DNA of 64,000 bases from Catellatospora vulcania (GTDB lineage: Bacteria; Actinomycetota; Actinomycetes; Mycobacteriales; Micromonosporaceae), in contig NZ_ML769305.1 of assembly GCF_009720385.1 (NCBI RefSeq), positions 142,208 to 206,207 of the forward strand. The letters run 5' to 3'. The notes under the pieces were generated by a model, which made no database searches, was not told where the DNA came from, and saw nothing but the letters and a program-made list of their open reading frames with translations. Made by a program: the position numbers and the translations under genes. Shown here piece by piece: positions 35,095-44,049 of the stretch. Position 1 is the first letter of the stretch. Each line of letters begins with the position of its first letter.

Positions 35095-37416
35095 ATGCCG
35101 CCGCTCAACCGGAAGACCCGACTCACGCTGCTCGCCGTGGTCGCGGGAGCCGTGGTCGCCGCCGGTGCGATGCCCGCCGCCGCGCTGGCCAACTGGGCGG
35201 TGGAGAAGTCCGCACCCGCCTACGAGACGCTGCCCGAGGTGCTCAAGCACCCCACCACAGCCCAGGCCAGCTACCTGTACGCCAACGACGGCACCACGGT
35301 CGTCACCACCTTCTACGACGAGAACCGCCGGGACGTGACACTCGCCGAGGTGGCCCCGGTCGTCCCGCAGGCCGTGGTCGCCGCCGAGGACGCCCGCTTC
35401 TACACCCACCACGGGGTGGACCTCAAGGGCGTGCTGCGCGCCGTGGTGGCCAACGGGACCAGCGGCGGCGTTTCCCAGGGCGCGTCGACGCTGACCATGC
35501 AGTACGTGCGCAACGTGCTCAAGAGCGACCCGTCGCTGTCGACCGAGGAACGCGCCTCGGCCACCGAGCAGACCCCGACCCGCAAGATCCGCGAGGCCCG
35601 GTACGCCCTGGCGGTGGAGAAGGAGCTCAGCAAGGCGCAGATCCTGGAGCGCTACCTGAACATCGCCTACTTCGGCTCCGGCGCGTACGGCATCTTCGCC
35701 GCCTCGCACACGTACTTCTCCAAGGACCCGGCCCAGCTGACCCTCAGCGAGGCGTCGCTGCTGGCCGGGCTGCTCCAGTCCCCCGAGGCCGACAGCCCGC
35801 TCAACGGCGGCATCGAGCGCGCCCTGGCCCGCCGCGACTACGTGCTCACCGCGATGACCGGCACCGGCGCGATCACCGCCGCGCAGGCCGCGGCCGCCAA
35901 GGCGAGCACGCCGGTGGTCAAGCGCGGCGCGAACCCCAACGACTGCACCGCCTCGCGGCAGGGCTGGGGCTTCTTCTGCGACTACTTCCGCAGCTGGTGG
36001 CGCGACCAGGACACGTTCGGCGACACCGCGGAGGACCGCGAGCAGGCGCTGCGCCAGGGCGGCTACCGCATCGTCACCACGCTCGACCCGAAGATCCAGA
36101 ACGCGGCGCAGGCCCAGGTGACCAAGGTCTACGGGTACGCGAACAAGCGCGCCCTGCCGATGGCCGTCGTCGAGCCCGGCACCGGCAAGGTGCTGGCGCT
36201 CGCGGTGAACCGGCGCTACAGCGCCGCGACCGGCGCGGGCAACACCATGAACCAGCTCGTCGCGGGCGGCAACGGCATCCACGGCTACCAGGCCGGTTCG
36301 ACGTTCAAGATGTTCACCATGCTGGCCGCCCTGGAGGCCGGTAAGACGCTGGACACCCGGTTCGACGCGCCGACCAAGCTCACCACCACCTGGCGCGAGG
36401 CGGCCGGCCCAGCCAGCTGCGACGGATACTGGTGCCCGCGCAACGCCACCCCCGCGTGGATGGACGGCGAGCGCGACATGTGGACCGGCTTCGGCCGGTC
36501 GGTGAACACCTACTTCGTCTGGCTGGAGCAGCAGGTCGGCGCGGACAAGACGATCGAGATGGCGCAGCGGCTCGGCGTGAGGTTCCGGCACCCGGACAAC
36601 GCCTCGCACGCGGCCTCCGACGCGGCCGGCTGGGGCTCGTTCGTGCTGGGCGTCTCGCTGACCACACCGCTGGACCTCGCGAACGCGTACGCGACATTGG
36701 CCGCCGACGGCGTCTACTGCTCGCCGCTGCCCGTCACCGCGGTCACCGACGGCACCGGCAAGCAGCTGGCCGTGGCCGACACCTCGTGCGCGCCGGCGAT
36801 CAGCCCGGAGATCGCACGAGCGGCCACCGACGCGGCCCGCTGCCCGGTCGGGCAGGAAGGCGCGTTCGGCCGGTGTGACGGCGGCACCGCCACAGCGGTG
36901 TCGGGCCTGCTCGGCAGGCGTGCGGTGGCCGGCAAGACGGGCAGCTCGACCGGCAACATGACCGAGTCGTTCGTGGCGTACACCCCGCAGCTGGCCGCGG
37001 CCGCCATCGCGGCCAACCCCGACACCCCCACCGACGCGGTCGGCGCGGCGGTGCTGTCGAAGGTGTACCGGGCCGTCGCCTCGACCCTGGCGACCGGGTC
37101 GGAGGGGCTGGAGGTCAAGGACTTCCCCGCCCCGCAGCGCGAGTCGGCGTTCTCGCCCCAGCCCGAGCCCACCGAGCAGGCCAGGCCTGACGAGCAGTCC
37201 CACGACGGCGACAACTCCCACGACGGCGGCGACGACCACGGCGACGGCGGTGGCGGCCGCGGCGACGACAACGGGAGCGACAACGGCAACGGTGACGGTG
37301 ACAACGGGAGCGACAACGGCTCCGGTGGTGACAACGGCACCGGCGACAGCGAATCAGGTGACAACGGGTCCAGCGGCAACGGCGATGGGCGGCCGGGCCG
37401 CGGCGATCACCGGTAA
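35095..37416 (+). CDS. Bifunctional penicillin-binding protein (GT51 transglycosylase plus transpeptidase)
   Basis: Class A PBP polymerising and cross-linking peptidoglycan; 773 residues. N-terminal membrane anchor (about residues 8-32), glycosyltransferase 51 domain (about 60-240, with EDARFYTHHGVD and QGASTLTMQYVRN), transpeptidase domain (about 340-670) with nucleophile Ser402 in GSTFK, SVN, and KTGSS. The last 70 residues are a low-complexity Asp/Asn/Gly tail (DNGSDNGNGDGD), unusual for the family and probably wall-exposed. ATG 35095 has AAGG upstream. Transcription likely ends at palindrome A4. Confidence 0.95.
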   Translation: MPPLNRKTRLTLLAVVAGAVVAAGAMPAAALANWAVEKSAPAYETLPEVLKHPTTAQASYLYANDGTTVVTTFYDENRRDVTLAEVAPVVPQAVVAAEDARFYTHHGVDLKGVLRAVVANGTSGGVSQGASTLTMQYVRNVLKSDPSLSTEERASATEQTPTRKIREARYALAVEKELSKAQILERYLNIAYFGSGAYGIFAASHTYFSKDPAQLTLSEASLLAGLLQSPEADSPLNGGIERALARRDYVLTAMTGTGAITAAQAAAAKASTPVVKRGANPNDCTASRQGWGFFCDYFRSWWRDQDTFGDTAEDREQALRQGGYRIVTTLDPKIQNAAQAQVTKVYGYANKRALPMAVVEPGTGKVLALAVNRRYSAATGAGNTMNQLVAGGNGIHGYQAGSTFKMFTMLAALEAGKTLDTRFDAPTKLTTTWREAAGPASCDGYWCPRNATPAWMDGERDMWTGFGRSVNTYFVWLEQQVGADKTIEMAQRLGVRFRHPDNASHAASDAAGWGSFVLGVSLTTPLDLANAYATLAADGVYCSPLPVTAVTDGTGKQLAVADTSCAPAISPEIARAATDAARCPVGQEGAFGRCDGGTATAVSGLLGRRAVAGKTGSSTGNMTESFVAYTPQLAAAAIAANPDTPTDAVGAAVLSKVYRAVASTLATGSEGLEVKDFPAPQRESAFSPQPEPTEQARPDEQSHDGDNSHDGGDDHGDGGGGRGDDNGSDNGNGDGDNGSDNGSGGDNGTGDSESGDNGSSGNGDGRPGRGDHR

Positions 37417-37470
37417 GCGGTTCACTGACCGGACAGGGCGGCTGACCGGCAGCACCCTGCGCACAGAGTT

Positions 37471-37520
37471 AAGAAGGGCACCTTCTTTAACGCTCCGCGT
37501 TAAAGAAGGTGCCCTTCCTT
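37471..37520. repeat. Palindromic repeat A4, probable bidirectional terminator
   Basis: A perfect 21-pair stem: GAAGGGCACCTTCTTTAACG plus C (37473-37493), TCC loop, complement at 37497-37517. It lies between converging stops at 37416 and 37534. Confidence 0.88.
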
Positions 37521-37533
37521 TGGGCTCAGCCGG

Positions 37534-39624
37534 TTAGGAGAGCGGCGGGTAGGCGTTGGCCATCAGCTCGGCGAACTGGGCCGGGAACCACGCACCGGAG
37601 ATCGGGGCGTTGGGCAGGGCGCCGGTCAGGTTGTTGCCGTTGAGCTGGTTACCGGTGTAGGTCGGGTCGCACATGCGGTCGAAGCCCTTGCCCTCGTTGT
37701 TCGGGATGAGGGAGGAGGAGCCGTCGGACTCGCCCGGGGGCTTCACCCACACGTACGCGTCGATGCCGGTCGCCGGAGCCGAGCGCGGACGCTCGCCCAG
37801 GCCCGCGCCGGACTGGTTGCACCAGTTGCCGGCGTGGATACGGCGGTCGATACGCGACTGGTTGACGAACGTGTCCACGCTGGTCGAGGTGCTCGCCGCG
37901 GTCGGCCGCGCCGAACCGCCCCAGCCGTTGCGGGACGTGTCGATCAGCATGCCGATGTTGGAGTTGAAGCCCTCCGACACCAGCCGCGTGCGGAACGCCT
38001 GCGCGAACGACTGCTCGTCGACGTAGTAGTTCCAGTCCACCCACTTCGACTGGCGCACCGTGGTGCCCCCGACCGAGGTGTTGATGGTGAAGAACGGCTC
38101 GACCAGCGCCGAGTAGTTGGCGGTGTTGGTGATGAAGCCGTGCACGTTGTTGACGGTGCTGCCCTCGGCGACGGCCGCTTCCTTGAGCTTGAGCGCGGTC
38201 GGGCCGAAGTTGGTGTCCCAGCCGATCCAGCCGTGGTGGGCCGAGTCGATGTAGTTGTACACGTTCGGGATCGCGCCCAGCTTGTTCAGCGCGTACCCGA
38301 CACCCTTGACGTAGCCGCCGTTGGAGTTCATCGTCGCGCACTTGGCGATGTTCGTGTTCGTCACCAGGTTCGGCAGCGAGTCGATCTCGATGATCGCCAC
38401 GATGCGCAGCGCCGCGTACTTGCTCTGGCCCATGATCGCCGCGATCGGGTCGATGTACTCCGACTTGTAGCGGGGCAGCTCGTCCACGCCCAGCTCGCCG
38501 TTGGAGGCCAGCGCCGAGCAGTCACGACCCGGCAGGTTGTAGATCACGAACTGCACGGTCAGCGGGCCGCTGCCCGCGTTGTACTGCCGCAGCGCCTCGT
38601 CGAGGTGGGCGGCCAGGCCCATCGAGCCGTTCGAGCTGCTGCCCGACGTGCCCGCGATGGCCGCGATGCGGTCCAGCCAGACGGCGGTGGACAGGTTGGA
38701 GACCCGGTTGCCACCGGACACGGAGGCCGCCTTCGCGGACCACTCCGGGTTGACGTAGCCGCGTGCGCCCGCGTACGGGTTGTCGGCCTTGCCGCTCTGC
38801 GTGACGTCGTTGTCGATCTCGGTCACGGCCAGCGACGCGCCGGTGTAGCCCGAGGCGGACGCCGCCACGGTCGCGGTGCCGTGGGTCTGGTCGCTGTCCT
38901 CGGCGGCGGCGATGGCGACGCTCACGCCGGCGACCGCGTTCGACGGGGTCAGCGTGACCGACGCCGGGGCGGTGATGCTGGTGTCGCCGCTGCGGGCCAG
39001 GGCGACCGTCACGTTGGCGGTCGGCGCGGCGCTGAGCTTCACGGTGACCGACGAGCTGCCACCCTCGGCGACGCTCACCGACGACGGGGTGATGATGATC
39101 GACTTGGGCTGCGGGCTCGCGCTGGTGCTCGGGCTCGGGCTCGGGCTGGCGCTCGCGCTGGTGCTCGGCGACGGGGTCACCCCACCCGTGGTGCAGGTGG
39201 TGTTGTTCAGCGTGAACGAGGTCGGCTTCGGGTTGCTGCCGCTCCAGCGGCCGTTGAAGCCGATGTTGGTCGACGCGCCGGTGCCGAGGCTGCCGTTGTG
39301 GGACAGGCTGGTGCCGGTCACGTTGGCGCCGGACGCGGTCCAGTTCGCCGACCAGCCCTGGGTGTACGTCTGCCCGGACGGGAACGCGAACTTCAGCGAC
39401 CAGCTGGTGATCGGGTCGCCGGTGTTCTTGACGATGATGGACGCGGTGAAGCCGCCGCTGCCGGGGGCCTCGGTCCAGTCGTTGGTGGTGTACGTGATGT
39501 CACAACCGGGCGCGGCGTGCGCGATCGCCGCGGGGAGCGTGACAAGGCCGGCGACCACGAGGGCGCTCGCACCGGTCAGCGCGACGATCTTGCGCCTTCC
39601 GGACAGCCTGATCGGGAATCTCAT
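37534..39624 (-). CDS. Secreted GH6 cellulase (cellobiohydrolase-like) with CBM2 and Calx-beta domain
   Basis: 696 residues. Order: signal peptide (1 to about 37), CBM2 (about 38-140), Ser/Pro linker, Calx-beta module (about 165-260; KSIIITPSSVSVAEGGSSSV), then GH6 (about 275-696). The start NPYAGARGYVNPEWSAKAAS, the VIYNLPGRDCSALASNGEL region with catalytic Asp, and IEIDSLPNLVTN match actinobacterial Cel6B-type exocellulases, where loops cover the tunnel. ATG 39624 has an AAGGAG site; longer frames extend upstream without one. The calcium-binding-type Calx-beta spacer is less common in such enzymes. It may feed the cellobiose importer at the start of the window. Confidence 0.95.
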   Translation of the reverse strand: MRFPIRLSGRRKIVALTGASALVVAGLVTLPAAIAHAAPGCDITYTTNDWTEAPGSGGFTASIIVKNTGDPITSWSLKFAFPSGQTYTQGWSANWTASGANVTGTSLSHNGSLGTGASTNIGFNGRWSGSNPKPTSFTLNNTTCTTGGVTPSPSTSASASPSPSPSTSASPQPKSIIITPSSVSVAEGGSSSVTVKLSAAPTANVTVALARSGDTSITAPASVTLTPSNAVAGVSVAIAAAEDSDQTHGTATVAASASGYTGASLAVTEIDNDVTQSGKADNPYAGARGYVNPEWSAKAASVSGGNRVSNLSTAVWLDRIAAIAGTSGSSSNGSMGLAAHLDEALRQYNAGSGPLTVQFVIYNLPGRDCSALASNGELGVDELPRYKSEYIDPIAAIMGQSKYAALRIVAIIEIDSLPNLVTNTNIAKCATMNSNGGYVKGVGYALNKLGAIPNVYNYIDSAHHGWIGWDTNFGPTALKLKEAAVAEGSTVNNVHGFITNTANYSALVEPFFTINTSVGGTTVRQSKWVDWNYYVDEQSFAQAFRTRLVSEGFNSNIGMLIDTSRNGWGGSARPTAASTSTSVDTFVNQSRIDRRIHAGNWCNQSGAGLGERPRSAPATGIDAYVWVKPPGESDGSSSLIPNNEGKGFDRMCDPTYTGNQLNGNNLTGALPNAPISGAWFPAQFAELMANAYPPLS

Positions 39625-39929
39625 TGCCTTCTCCTTGGGCCGTGTCCGGATCCCCGGGCAGGGGTCCGGTGTGGACGCCCAAACACGGCCGACAGGAGGG
39701 CCGCGCGCAGGCGCCACGGAGGTGGTGCGGGTTGCCCGGCCCGGCGGGCGGAACTGAGGTGAACGCAGACGACCGGAACGCGGTCCGTGACAACGCCGTC
39801 CCGGTGTGACACCGGGTGCCCTCGGCGATGAAATCGCGTGTGCTCCCAACGCGAATGCGGTCATCGTCGCACACGAAACAAGCCCGACACAACACCGGAC
39901 ATCTATGCGTTGACCAGCGGATGAAAGTT
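39625..39929 (-). promoter_or_regulatory. Promoter region of the GH6 gene
   Basis: 305 bases between the TetR gene's stop and the GH6 start, both minus strand. An inverted repeat CCCGGTG-TGA-CACCGGG (39800-39816) is the only strong operator-like element. A half CebR box (GCTCCCA) occurs at 39842. No full CebR box was found. Confidence 0.45.
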
Positions 39930-40571
39930 TCAGGCGCGGTGGTTGAGCACCGCCGAGATCAACCGGACCACGTCGCCGTGCAGCGCCGCGAACCGGCCCT
40001 CGACGTCCTCGCCGGCCGACCCGGTGTACGGGTCGATGGCGTGCAGCAGCAGCTCGTTGATGCCCCCGACGATGGCCAGCGCCTGCGCCTGCGACAGCGG
40101 CCGCAGGTCCGGATCGCTGAGCCGGCCCACCTCGACGAGGTCCACCAGCGTGCCCGCGAATCGCTGCAGGGTCAGCTGGCGCAGCATGAACGCCCGGTGC
40201 CCGGCCGCCTGCACCTCGATCAGCATGGTCCGGGTGAACGCGGGCATCGTCTCCAGCGCGCCGAGATAGGCCGCCGCCCCGTCGCTGATGCGCTGCGGCC
40301 AGGGCTGGTCGCCGGAGGCCGCCGCGCGGATCATCAGCATGAGCCGGTCGCAGACGTGCTCGTAGAGCGCCATCAGGCACTCTTCCTTCGCGGCGAAGTG
40401 CTCGTAGAAGGTGCGCTTGGACACCCTGGCCAGCGCCACGATGTCGGCGATGGTGGTCGATGCGTAGCCCTTCTCGGCCACGCAGGCGGCGAGCGCCGTG
40501 GTCAGGTCACGGCGGACCGACTCGGGCGTCCGGTTGGGGGCGGCCAAGGCTCCTCCGCTGGTCGGGCGCAT
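39930..40571 (-). CDS. TetR family transcriptional regulator
   Basis: 213 residues from ATG 40571. Residues 20-65 are the TetR helix-turn-helix (LTTALAACVAEKGYASTTIADIV, then VSKRTFYEHFAAKEECL). The remaining helical part (with LIEVQAAGHRAFMLR) resembles TetR_C ligand-binding domains. It is divergent from the BVMO operon with only 127 bases between, and two palindromes occur there, so it is probably that operon's repressor, in the way EthR faces ethA in mycobacteria. The ligand is unknown. Confidence 0.93.
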   Translation of the reverse strand: MRPTSGGALAAPNRTPESVRRDLTTALAACVAEKGYASTTIADIVALARVSKRTFYEHFAAKEECLMALYEHVCDRLMLMIRAAASGDQPWPQRISDGAAAYLGALETMPAFTRTMLIEVQAAGHRAFMLRQLTLQRFAGTLVDLVEVGRLSDPDLRPLSQAQALAIVGGINELLLHAIDPYTGSAGEDVEGRFAALHGDVVRLISAVLNHRA

Positions 40572-40635
40572 CAGGGGTCGATTGGGTGCAGACTGTACCG
40601 GTGGCTCGTGACGGTTTCGGGCCTTCCCCGCCCGG

Positions 40636-40681
40636 TTACCCGATGGTAATTTCTCGGGGACGGGCTGGTACCGCCTGGTAC
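40636..40681. promoter_or_regulatory. Operator candidates between TetR and BVMO genes
   Basis: TTACC-CGAT-GGTAA (40636-40649) and a duplicated GGTACC (40667-40672 and 40676-40681) within TGGTACCGCCTGGTACCA. The second lies 17 bases before the BVMO start, where binding would block expression. Confidence 0.55.
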
Positions 40682-40698
40682 CACATAGGAGGTCGCCG

Positions 40699-42198
40699 GT
40701 GAGCAGCAGCGACACGAATCGCCACACCCGCATCGCGGTCATCGGCGCCGGGTTCGGCGGCATCGGCACCGCGATCCGGCTGCGCGGCGCGGGCCACCGG
40801 GACTTCCTGGTCTTCGACCGCGGCGACGAGGTCGGCGGGACCTGGCGGGACAACTCCTATCCCGGCTGCGCCTGCGACGTGCCCTCGCACATGTACTCCT
40901 TCTCCTTCGCCCGCAACCCCGGCTGGAGCCGCAGCTTCTCGCCGCAGCCCGAGATCTGGGCCTACCTGCGCCGCTGCGCCGACGAGCACGGCGTACGCCC
41001 GCACCTGCGGCTCGGGCACGAGGTGCATGCCGCCGCCTGGGACGCCGATGCCCAGTTGTGGCGGCTTGACACCTCGCAGGGGGCGTACACCGCACAGATC
41101 CTGGTCGCGGCGGGCGGGCCGCTGACCGAGCCGTCCATCCCGGACCTGCCCGGCCTCGCGGAGTTCCGCGGCGACACGTTCCACTCCGCGCGCTGGCGGC
41201 ATGACCTCGACCTCACCGGGCGGCGGGTCGCCGTGATCGGCACCGGGGCGTCGGCGATCCAGTTCGTGCCGCAGATCGCGCCGCAGGTCGGCGCGCTGAC
41301 CCTGTTCCAGCGCACCCCGGCGTGGGTGCTGCCGCGCCGCGACCGGAACATCGGCGCACTGGAGCGGCGGCTGTTCCGCTCCGCGCCGTTCACCCACTGG
41401 CTGGTGCGGGCGGGGGTCTACTGGGGCCGGGAGTTCCAGGCCACCGCGTTCCTGCGCCCTGCGCTGATGCGGCTGGGGCAGCGGATGGCCCGCCGCCACC
41501 TGCACCGGTCGGTCGCCGACCCGGCGCTGCGCGAGCGGCTCACGCCCTCGTACACGATGGGTTGCAAGCGGGTGCTGCTGTCGAACGACTTCTATCCGGC
41601 GCTCGACCGCGCCAATGTGGACGTGGTCACCGAGCCGATCACCCGGGTCACCGCCGACGGCGTGGTCACCGCCGACGGGCGCGAGCATCCGGCCGACACG
41701 CTCGTGTTCGGCACCGGGTTCCACGTCACCGACCTGCCGATGGCGCAGGCGATCCGGGGCGCGGACGGGCGCACCCTGGCCGAGCACTGGGCGGGCAGCA
41801 TGTACGCCTTCCGCGGCACCTCGGTCACCGGTTTCCCGAACCTGTTCCTGCTGCTCGGCCCGAACACCGGGCTGGGTCACAACTCCGTCGTCTTCATGAT
41901 CGAGTGTCAGATCAGGTACCTGCTGGGCGCACTGCGCCACCTCGACACCGCGGGTGTCGCCGCCATCGAGCCCCGGCCGGACGCGCAGCGCGCCTACAAC
42001 GCCGAGCTGGACCGCGCCATGGACGGCACGGTCTGGACCAGCGGCGGCTGCCGCAGCTGGTATCTCGACGCCAACGGCCGCAACTCCACCCTGTGGCCTG
42101 GCTACACCTGGTCGTACTGGCTGCGTACGCGCCGCTTCGACGCCGCCGCCTACCGGCCCGTGCCGGCCCGCTCCCCCGCCGCCCAGGAGGCACGATGA
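40699..42198 (+). CDS. Flavin-containing (Baeyer-Villiger-type) monooxygenase
   Basis: FAD/NADPH enzyme of 499 residues, close in size to EthA. The FAD motif GAGFGGIG is near residue 16, the BVMO-like fingerprint (FRGDTFHSARWRHD; F-x-G-x3-H-x3-W) near residue 155-168, and the NADPH motif GTGASAIQ near residue 180. Converts ketones to esters, or oxidises sulfur or nitrogen in xenobiotics. GTG 40699 has an AGGAGG site. First gene of a three-gene unit; the stop overlaps the next ATG. Divergent TetR gene is the likely regulator. Confidence 0.94.
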   Translation: MSSSDTNRHTRIAVIGAGFGGIGTAIRLRGAGHRDFLVFDRGDEVGGTWRDNSYPGCACDVPSHMYSFSFARNPGWSRSFSPQPEIWAYLRRCADEHGVRPHLRLGHEVHAAAWDADAQLWRLDTSQGAYTAQILVAAGGPLTEPSIPDLPGLAEFRGDTFHSARWRHDLDLTGRRVAVIGTGASAIQFVPQIAPQVGALTLFQRTPAWVLPRRDRNIGALERRLFRSAPFTHWLVRAGVYWGREFQATAFLRPALMRLGQRMARRHLHRSVADPALRERLTPSYTMGCKRVLLSNDFYPALDRANVDVVTEPITRVTADGVVTADGREHPADTLVFGTGFHVTDLPMAQAIRGADGRTLAEHWAGSMYAFRGTSVTGFPNLFLLLGPNTGLGHNSVVFMIECQIRYLLGALRHLDTAGVAAIEPRPDAQRAYNAELDRAMDGTVWTSGGCRSWYLDANGRNSTLWPGYTWSYWLRTRRFDAAAYRPVPARSPAAQEAR

Positions 42199-43088
42199 AG
42201 CATCCGCTGCGCGACCAGGTCGTGCTGATCACCGGGGCGGCCCGGGGCATCGGCGAGCACACCGCCCGCCTGGCCGTGGCCCGCGGGGCCCGGCTGTCGC
42301 TGGTCGGCCTGGAGCCGGACCGGCTGCGCGCGCTGGCGCAGGAGCTGAGCACCGTCGGCGAGGTGGCCTGGTTCGAGGCCGACGTCACCGACTCGGCCGC
42401 GCTGGAGCAGGCCGTCGCCGGGACGCTGCAGGCGTTCGGGCGCATCGACTGCGTGATCGCCAACGCCGGCGTCGCCGGCCTCGGCACCGTCGCGACCGGC
42501 GACATCGAGGCGCTGGCCCGCACCGTCGAGGTGAACCTGATCGGCGTGATGCGCACGGCCGCCGCCACGGCCGCGCCGGTCATCGCCGCCCGCGGCTACT
42601 ACCTGCTGGTGTCGTCGACCGCGGCGTTCACCGCGCTGCCGGGCATGTCGGCGTACTGCGCGGCCAAGGCCGGGGTCGAGCACTTCGGCAACGCGCTGCG
42701 GCTGGAGCTGGCCCACCACGGCGTCGCCGTCGGCACCGCCCATCCGGGCTGGATCGACACCGACCTGGTCCGCGACGCCAAGGACGACCTGCCGTCGTTC
42801 CGGGCCGCGTTCGGCAGCCTGCCCTGGCCGGTCGGCTCGACCAGCTCCGTCGGGCAGTGCGCGAGCGCGTTCGTGCGCGGCGTCGAGCAGCGGCGCAGGC
42901 GGGTCTACGTGCCGCGCGCCATCGGTGGCGTACAGCTGCTGCGCACCGTGGTGAACAGCGCGTTCAGCGACCGGCTGGTGCGGCGGAGCTCGCGGTCGCT
43001 GGTGCCGCAGCTGGAGCGGGAGGTGGCCGCGCTGGGCCGGTCGTTCGGCGCGCACAGCGCCGAGTCCGTCCGCGGGGAGATCCGATGA
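42195..43088 (+). CDS. SDR family oxidoreductase in BVMO operon
   Basis: Short-chain dehydrogenase of 297 residues. TGAARGIG near residue 14, NAGVAG near residue 90, catalytic Ser and YCAAK (Tyr-x3-Lys) near residue 155, long C-terminus with a basic helix (RRSSRSLVPQLEREV). This long form resembles the SadH-type SDR beside mycobacterial mymA. It probably interconverts an alcohol and the ketone used by the BVMO. ATG overlaps the BVMO stop by four bases, and a 20-codon micro-ORF overlaps its own stop. Confidence 0.93.
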   Translation: MKHPLRDQVVLITGAARGIGEHTARLAVARGARLSLVGLEPDRLRALAQELSTVGEVAWFEADVTDSAALEQAVAGTLQAFGRIDCVIANAGVAGLGTVATGDIEALARTVEVNLIGVMRTAAATAAPVIAARGYYLLVSSTAAFTALPGMSAYCAAKAGVEHFGNALRLELAHHGVAVGTAHPGWIDTDLVRDAKDDLPSFRAAFGSLPWPVGSTSSVGQCASAFVRGVEQRRRRVYVPRAIGGVQLLRTVVNSAFSDRLVRRSSRSLVPQLEREVAALGRSFGAHSAESVRGEIR

Positions 43089-43147
43089 GCGGGCACGCCG
43101 CGTCGCGAGCTCAGCACGCCGGCCGCGGCAGGCGGGGGTCGGCGTGA
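43085..43147 (+). CDS. Candidate coupling micro-ORF between SDR and hydrolase genes
   Basis: 20 codons, MSGHAASRAQHAGRGRRGSA. Its ATG overlaps the SDR stop (ATGA) and its TGA overlaps the hydrolase GTG (GTGA), so a ribosome could pass through all three genes by termination-reinitiation. The product is basic and unlike any known protein. It may be a relic or a translation bridge. Confidence 0.35.
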   Translation: MSGHAASRAQHAGRGRRGSA

Positions 43148-43935
43148 CGATCGAGGTGGCGTACGAGCGGCGCGGCTCGGGCGAGCCGCTGGTGCTGATC
43201 CACGGCATCGGCCATCACTGGCGGGCCTGGGAGCCGGTGCTGGACCGGCTGGCCGAGTGCCACGACGTGATCGCGATCGACCTGCCCGGGTTCGGGCGTT
43301 CGCCGGTGCCGCCCGATGGCATGCCCGGCGACATGGCGCAGACCGTCGCCGCGGTCGCGTCGTGGTTCGACGAGCAGGGCCTGCACCGGCCGCACGTGGC
43401 GGGCAACAGCCTCGGCGGCGCGATCGCGCTGGAACTGGCGGCGGCCGGGCTGGTCGCCTCCGCGACCGCGATCGCCCCGGCCGGCTTCTGGAAGCGCTGG
43501 CAGATGCGCTACGCGCTGACCGTGCTGACCGCGCTGCGCTGGGGCACGCTGCTGCCGCAGCCGATGGTGCGCGCCAACATGCGGCCCTCCCGCACCCGGG
43601 CCCTGGCGTTCGCGATGCTGATGCGCCATCCGGGCCGCCTCGACGCCGAGCGTGCGGTCGCCGACGCCCTCGCGCTGCGGACCGGCCCCGGATTCGGGCC
43701 GGTGGCCCGGATCGCCGCGCGCGGGTACGAGTTCCGGGGCGAGCCGTCCGTGCCGGTGACCGTGGCCTGGGGCGACCGCGACCGCATCCTGCTGCCGCGC
43801 CAGGCCGGCATCGCCCGGCAGCGGCTGCCACAGGCCCGCCACGTGACCCTGCCCGGCTGCGGCCACGTCCCGATGAGCGACGACCCGGCCCTGCTCGCCG
43901 AGGTCATCCTCACCACGACCGCCCGAACCGCCTGA
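43144..43935 (+). CDS. Alpha/beta hydrolase
   Basis: 263-residue alpha/beta-hydrolase. Oxyanion motif HGIGHHWRAW near residue 20, nucleophile elbow GNSLGG near residue 87, acidic residue in WGDRDRI, and catalytic His in GCGHVPM near the C-terminus. In the BVMO operon it could hydrolyse the ester made from the ketone, completing a route from secondary alcohol to acid and alcohol. GTG 43144 overlaps the micro-ORF stop. No signal peptide. Transcription ends at palindrome A5. Confidence 0.93.
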   Translation: MTIEVAYERRGSGEPLVLIHGIGHHWRAWEPVLDRLAECHDVIAIDLPGFGRSPVPPDGMPGDMAQTVAAVASWFDEQGLHRPHVAGNSLGGAIALELAAAGLVASATAIAPAGFWKRWQMRYALTVLTALRWGTLLPQPMVRANMRPSRTRALAFAMLMRHPGRLDAERAVADALALRTGPGFGPVARIAARGYEFRGEPSVPVTVAWGDRDRILLPRQAGIARQRLPQARHVTLPGCGHVPMSDDPALLAEVILTTTARTA

Positions 43936-43954
43936 CCGGCAACAGCAAGGAGCA

Positions 43955-44002
43955 AGGAAGGGCGCCTTCTACATCGCCTAGCGATGTGAAGGCGCCCTTC
44001 CT
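43955..44002. repeat. Palindromic repeat A5, probable bidirectional terminator
   Basis: AGGAAGGGCGCCTTC (43955-43969) pairs with GAAGGCGCCCTTCCT (43988-44002). The inner ACATCGC/GCGATGT stem has a CTA loop. It lies between converging stops at 43935 and 44050. Confidence 0.88.
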
Positions 44003-44049
44003 CCGCTTCGGGGCGCGGGCGGGGCTGGTCAGGGCGCTGCGGCGGGCCG

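Noticed and set aside
39625..40380. N-terminal extension of the GH6 cellulase frame
   Set aside because: The frame is open upstream, but it would bury the signal peptide and overlap the TetR gene; ATG 39624 has a good ribosome site.
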